Both the position numbers and the translations under genes were made by a program. From NCBI GenBank assembly GCA_004297465.1, contig SCUB01000020.1:102183-166182 (forward strand): a stretch of 64,000 bases of DNA, given 5' to 3'. The first letter of the stretch is position 1; each line of letters opens with the position of its first letter. This document shows positions 60,133 to 64,000 of this stretch, piece by piece. This DNA is from Xanthobacteraceae bacterium (GTDB taxonomy: Bacteria > Pseudomonadota > Alphaproteobacteria > Rhizobiales > Xanthobacteraceae). The notes under the pieces are model-generated. The model had not been told where the DNA came from. It did no database searches and was given only the letters and a program-made list of their open reading frames with translations.

Positions 60133-62343
60133 ATGTTTGGCGTGAATCGCAGCAAGCGTCCAGTCGAACTCGGCCCTTATCCGCTGGAGAGGCTGCGCCG
60201 GGATGCGGCCATCGCCGGGCAGGAGGCCTTGCGTCCGCCGCAACCAGCAAATTTGGCATTGGCGATCACTGCATCGCCGCTGGTCCGCGCTACAATCAAC
60301 CACCTCAAGGCTTATGAAAAGCTGCGTGAGCCAGAGCCGTTTGCCAGAAAAGCGGCGCTTCCTGACGATCTTTCGCTACGCACCCGCGATATCAAAGGAG
60401 CAGGCTACTTTCTTGATGCATCGCAAATTGGCATTTGTGGCATCCCCGCCAATGCCTGGCTGGATCGGCCCGAAAGCATGCACAGCCATGCCGTTGTTGT
60501 GCTGGTCGAATATTCCAATCCGATCGATGCAGATAACGTGGCGGCGCAATGGGTGGCTGGCAACGAGCATCTTCTCGCCACTTTGCGAGCGGCTGAAATT
60601 GCGCTTGATCTCGCTGGGCAAATTTCCGCAATGGGATATCACAGCCGCGCCCACTGGATGGGCGCAAGTGACGTAGACCTGGACAAGCTGGCCGTTCTTG
60701 CCGGACTTGCGTTGCGGGAGGAGGGGCGCCTTATCAATCCTTACCTTGATGACCGTTTCGCCCTTGCTGTGGTCACATCCGACTATGCGCTCAATACCGA
60801 TGTGCCGTTGCATCGATCGGCCCGCAAGGCACGTGATCTCAACTACTATCTTGGTCTTTCCGGTGCCGTGTCAGGGCTTGAACGTTGGCGCCGTAGACGG
60901 CGACCATCGCATCTAGGTCCTTATCCTGTTGAGAGCTTGAAACGGGTTGACAAGCCGACCACTGTTATTTTCGAAGATGAAGTGCCGCGCGTACCAAGCC
61001 GCGCCAATTTCTATCTGCGCGCCGGGCTCGGCGATCTCAGCGACAAGACAAAACAAGAAGCCGGCCGTTGGGCGCAAAAGCATCCGGTATCGCAAGGCAT
61101 TATCCGTCCGATGTGGGCGCTAAAGCCGCTCCAGGACGGTCAGATTGCAAGACAAAGCAACCCCGGCAGCCATTCTGTTCAAGACAATACGAAAGCATTA
61201 AAGGCGCTCAGCCACTATCTTGGTTCGGCGATGACCGGGATCTGCGAAATTCCAGACTACTGTTGGTATTCCCACGACAAGCACGGCAAGCCGATCGAGC
61301 CTTATCACAAATACGCATTGGTTGTTCTGATCGACCAGGGATACGAAACATTTCTCGGTGCCAGCGGCAATGACTGGATATCTGGCTCGCAGTCGATGCG
61401 TGCCTATCTGCGTGGCGCCGAGGTGGTCGGCGTCATGGCCGAAATGATCCGGGAAATGGGATATCCGGCCCGGGCTCACAGCAGTCTCGACAGCCATGTC
61501 CTGCACGTACCACTTGTTCTGCATGCCGGGCTCGGTGAACAGAGTCGGATCGGCGAGAGCGCCATCAACCCGTTCCTTGGCATGCGATTCAAAACCGCGG
61601 TGCTGACCACCGACATGCCGTTGGTTGCTGACCGGCCAATCGATTTCGGCGTCCAGACCTTCTGCTCGAAGTGCCAGAAATGCGCGCGCGAATGTCCGAG
61701 CCAGGCCATTCCCTTCGGGGGCAAGGTCATTTTCAACGGTTACGAAACCTGGAAGCCGGACAGCCAACGCTGCACGATGTACCGCGCCGCCAACCATAAG
61801 GGCTCAGGGTGTGGTCGCTGCATCAAAACCTGCCCGTTGAGCAAGGACACCACCTGGGATGGCCCTGTTCTCCACCGTATCGGCAGTTGGCTCGGCATTC
61901 ACGCCATGTGGGCGAAACCCGTGCTGGCGCCGATCGCCATCTGGCTCGATGACCGACTCGGTAATGGCAATCCTTGTGATGCCAAGAAATGGTGGATGGA
62001 CCTTGAGGTCATCGGCGAGCGTTCCTACCAGTACGATGCCAGCAACTATGTCGTTGCGGCCAAGGATGCCAACCGGCCCCAGATCAATCCCTTAAAAGAG
62101 GTCAACCAGGAGCGGGGCATTGCCTATTTTCCCGCCTCAACGCTGCCGCCGCCCGATTTAATCGCGCCCTGGCCAGTCGACCGCAAGCTGGGGCTGGAAA
62201 TGGCGGCAAAGGCTGAAACGGTTGATCAGGCGTTGGCCCGTCGCGCCCGCGGCGACAAGGTGCCGGACATGTATGTCCCAAGCTACGTGACGGGAAATTA
62301 TCTGGCCAAAAAATCATCAAGCCAGGAAGGCAAGAAGGATTGA
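60133..62343 (+). CDS. Cytosolic, NpRdhA-like reductive dehalogenase
   Basis: A 736-residue cobalamin/iron-sulfur reductive dehalogenase. The N-terminal half (about 1-250) and the C-terminal half have related folds, as in catabolic RdhA proteins. Two [4Fe-4S] motifs are present: CSKCQKCARECP (511-522) and GCGRCIKTCP (559-568, with Cys547). Tyr425, Lys487 and Arg551 fall at the positions of the NpRdhA catalytic residues Tyr426, Lys488 and Arg552. There is no Tat signal and no rdhB membrane anchor, and the chain ends without the reductase fusion seen in some relatives. Start at 60133 is chosen because 60073 lies inside the operator. It probably removes halogen from an aromatic ring; electron donor not encoded nearby. 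Confidence 0.87.
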   Translation: MFGVNRSKRPVELGPYPLERLRRDAAIAGQEALRPPQPANLALAITASPLVRATINHLKAYEKLREPEPFARKAALPDDLSLRTRDIKGAGYFLDASQIGICGIPANAWLDRPESMHSHAVVVLVEYSNPIDADNVAAQWVAGNEHLLATLRAAEIALDLAGQISAMGYHSRAHWMGASDVDLDKLAVLAGLALREEGRLINPYLDDRFALAVVTSDYALNTDVPLHRSARKARDLNYYLGLSGAVSGLERWRRRRRPSHLGPYPVESLKRVDKPTTVIFEDEVPRVPSRANFYLRAGLGDLSDKTKQEAGRWAQKHPVSQGIIRPMWALKPLQDGQIARQSNPGSHSVQDNTKALKALSHYLGSAMTGICEIPDYCWYSHDKHGKPIEPYHKYALVVLIDQGYETFLGASGNDWISGSQSMRAYLRGAEVVGVMAEMIREMGYPARAHSSLDSHVLHVPLVLHAGLGEQSRIGESAINPFLGMRFKTAVLTTDMPLVADRPIDFGVQTFCSKCQKCARECPSQAIPFGGKVIFNGYETWKPDSQRCTMYRAANHKGSGCGRCIKTCPLSKDTTWDGPVLHRIGSWLGIHAMWAKPVLAPIAIWLDDRLGNGNPCDAKKWWMDLEVIGERSYQYDASNYVVAAKDANRPQINPLKEVNQERGIAYFPASTLPPPDLIAPWPVDRKLGLEMAAKAETVDQALARRARGDKVPDMYVPSYVTGNYLAKKSSSQEGKKD

Positions 62344-62434
62344 GCCAACAGGGGCAACAATCCCTTAGCGATGAATTGCAAATAAAGGCCGCAAAGGTCT
62401 TGCCATCGCGACAATAAAAGCAAGGGGGGAGACA

Positions 62435-63757
62435 GTGCATAGGATAATTCTGCGCATATTCATGCCAGCGTATGCCGTGATGGTGGGCGCTTACGATTCA
62501 GCTTCGGCACAGCAAGTTGTCAAGATAGGCCTGCTCATGGCCTATACCGGACAATTTACAGAACCCGCCACTCAAATGGACAATGGAATAAAGCTCTACA
62601 TGAAGGAGCACGGTAATATCGTTGCAGGCAAGAAGATCGAAGTCATCCGCAAAGATACCGCTGGCGCACCCGACACGGCAAAGCGAATGGCTCAAGAACT
62701 GATCGTTAAGAATGACGTGAACATTCTCGCAGGGTTCGTCATTACGCCTGAAGCCTTGACCGTTGCCGATCTTTCGGCAAACGCAAGGAAGCTCATGGTC
62801 GTAATGAATGCCGCAACCTCGATCATTACGACGATGTCGCCCTACATCACCCGCTCATCGATGACTCTGCCGCAAAATACCAGCCAGCTTGGCTTGTGGG
62901 CGGCGCGCAAGGGGATCAAGCGCGTGTTCACATTGGTTTCTGATTATGCGCCGGGACACGATGCTGAAAACACATTTCAAGAAGCATTCAAGTCAGCGGG
63001 AGGGCAAATTGTGGGTTCGACTCACATGCCGCTGACAAATCCTGATTTCTCTCCTTTTGTCCAGCGTGCCAAGGATTCCAATCCCGACGGCATCTTCATC
63101 TTTGTGCCCGGTGGTTCACAGCCACCGGCTTTGGCGAAGGCGCTCATCGAGCGTGGTATAGATCCTAAGACGACCACAATCATGGGGCAGGGCGAAATCG
63201 CCGATGAGAGTTCATTGCGCGCACTCGGCGAGCAGGCTGAGGGAATGGTTACAGCTTTTCATTATGACTATGCACATTCCTCCGCGAAGAATGTTGCGTT
63301 CGTTACGGCCTACAATAAAGCGTTCCAACGCAATCCAGACTTCTATGCCGTCGGTGGCTATGACGGCATGCACCTGATCTACGAGGCACTCAAAAAGACC
63401 AACGGCAATACCAATGCCGAGGGGCTGATTGCTGCGATTAAGGGCATGAAGTGGGAAAGTCCGCGTGGCATGGCGGCGATCGATCCGGAAACTCGCGATA
63501 TCATCAATACCGTGTATATCCGCGAGGTGCATAAGGTTGACGGCAAGATGCTCAACGTTGAGATCGAGAAAACTGAAGGTGTAATAGATCCGGTCAAAGC
63601 ACGCATGAGAGTGCCTGCGGGGTCGGGAAATGGCGGCCGGTTACCATGCGGCAGACCTTGCGGTAGGCGGCGCCGGACCAGACATCGCCGTACCTTAGAG
63701 CCGGTACAGTTTCCTATGATTACGCACCCCTTGCCGAGCCAAGAGCAGCGAGGCTAG
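62435..63757 (+). CDS. Branched-chain-type ABC solute-binding protein, altered C-terminus
   Basis: A 440-codon periplasmic binding protein (LivJ-type fold) with signal peptide (MPAYAVMVGAYDSASAQ) and VVKIGLLMAYTGQFTEPATQ. GTG at 62435 follows GGGGGGA. It fits normally until about EGVIDPVKARM (residue about 389), where relatives end; the last roughly 50 codons (GGRLPCGRPCGRRRRTRHRR etc.) are atypical, arginine-rich, and look like read-through into a recombined joint. Ligand probably an aromatic acid. It lies 91 bp after the dehalogenase. Confidence 0.85.
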   Translation: MHRIILRIFMPAYAVMVGAYDSASAQQVVKIGLLMAYTGQFTEPATQMDNGIKLYMKEHGNIVAGKKIEVIRKDTAGAPDTAKRMAQELIVKNDVNILAGFVITPEALTVADLSANARKLMVVMNAATSIITTMSPYITRSSMTLPQNTSQLGLWAARKGIKRVFTLVSDYAPGHDAENTFQEAFKSAGGQIVGSTHMPLTNPDFSPFVQRAKDSNPDGIFIFVPGGSQPPALAKALIERGIDPKTTTIMGQGEIADESSLRALGEQAEGMVTAFHYDYAHSSAKNVAFVTAYNKAFQRNPDFYAVGGYDGMHLIYEALKKTNGNTNAEGLIAAIKGMKWESPRGMAAIDPETRDIINTVYIREVHKVDGKMLNVEIEKTEGVIDPVKARMRVPAGSGNGGRLPCGRPCGRRRRTRHRRTLEPVQFPMITHPLPSQEQRG

Positions 63758-63910
63758 CTGCGCTTTATCGGCAGCGTTGAAGACAACCTCCGCCTTGAAG
63801 CCGTATCCACGCTGGTCAAGATCTGTCTTGATGATGGCGCTGCGTGCTCAATCCCCTCGGACCTCCGTGCACGCATGGAATCTTATGAGGCCGGCAAGCG
63901 GGCTGTTTGA
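63758..63910 (+). pseudogene. Truncated coding scrap, possibly thioesterase C-terminus
   Basis: Fifty codons read LRFIGSVEDNLRLEAVSTLV, then KICLDDGAACSIPSDLRARM, ending at a stop at 63910. The end resembles the C-terminal strand and tail of hotdog thioesterases (V-x-C-D-D-G, then IP-x-x-LR), but no start or catalytic part remains. Identity uncertain. Confidence 0.35.
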
Positions 63911-63914
63911 GCTT

Positions 63915-64000
63915 TCATGGCGCTGCGCACCGATCGGCGGAGCGCTGATCTTCGATCACCTTCGAGCCGATGATCAGCTTCAGAACTTCGCTGGCGCCCT
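63915..64000 (-). CDS. Acyl-CoA dehydrogenase-like C-terminal end (partial)
   Basis: The minus-strand frame entering at the window edge reads GASEVLKLIIGSKVIEDQ to a stop at 63915. The GxSEVLKLIIG pattern is typical of the last helix of acyl-CoA dehydrogenases, where usual forms are GTSEIL and R-x-IIG. The gene lies mostly outside the window; a CoA-dependent degradation role fits the neighbouring ligase. Confidence 0.6.
   Translation of the reverse strand, partial: GASEVLKLIIGSKVIEDQRSADRCAAP

Noticed and set aside
1..64000. CRISPR arrays, tRNA and rRNA genes
   Set aside because: I looked for regularly spaced repeats and cloverleaf-like or rRNA-like stretches and saw none; a tRNAscan or Rfam search would be decisive.

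Overview
This window looks like an accessory, catabolic and signalling-rich part of an alphaproteobacterial genome, probably Hyphomicrobiales (Bradyrhizobium/Rhodopseudomonas-like by protein style; the lineage is an inference). It is GC-rich and gene-dense with many translationally coupled operons. Between modules lie decayed IS3 and IS110 fragments, a chorismate synthase scrap and a duplicated modE fragment, as in an assembled island. I see no rRNA, tRNA or CRISPR array.

Region 1 (0.5-27.6 kb) is an aromatic-acid island built on prenylated-FMN (prFMN) chemistry. It holds three UbiD-family decarboxylases, two UbiX flavin prenyltransferases, an aromatic-acid MFS carrier, a complete tripartite tricarboxylate (TctCAB-type) transporter, two class III CoA-transferases, a quinone-oxidoreductase-like MDR enzyme and a branched-chain-type ABC importer. 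GTP cyclohydrolase II (FMN precursor) and type 1 isopentenyl-diphosphate isomerase (dimethylallyl donor) sit among them, so the island appears to supply its own prFMN precursors. A nadC gene is in the ribA operon. The ubiX-ubiD-CoA-transferase block resembles the phthalate activation and phthaloyl-CoA decarboxylation genes of anaerobic phthalate degraders. Eight copies of a 15-bp imperfect palindrome (NTCCR-N5-YGRAN) lie upstream of these operons and of the local IclR gene, suggesting one regulon.

Region 2 (27.9-29.7 kb) has small envelope/stress genes. Region 3 (29.7-41.3 kb) is a metal-acquisition locus, most likely for molybdate or a related oxyanion or chelate: a FecBCD-type ABC transporter, ModD, two ModE-type regulators, a TonB-dependent receptor, DUF364, DUF2325 and two DUF2478 proteins, with ModE-like boxes in front of several genes.

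Region 4 (41.6-56.8 kb) is a roughly 15-kb signalling or conflict locus: patatin lipase, secreted protein and SLOG-membrane protein on the minus strand, then kinase, PP2C phosphatase, PrsW-like intramembrane protease, vWA protein, membrane-anchored protein, TIR-beta-propeller protein and a Rossmann-RyR protein on the plus strand. It resembles TerY-P triads extended with nucleotide-signal effectors and is the best candidate for an undescribed system.

Region 5 (57.5-64 kb) has a CoA ligase, a MarR regulator and a cytosolic NpRdhA-like reductive dehalogenase, linked by a shared palindromic operator, followed by an ABC solute-binding protein, a short unassigned coding scrap and the end of an acyl-CoA-dehydrogenase-like gene. 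Near-identical DUF1003 genes lie in direct orientation at position 1 and at 57.1 kb, bracketing regions 1-4.
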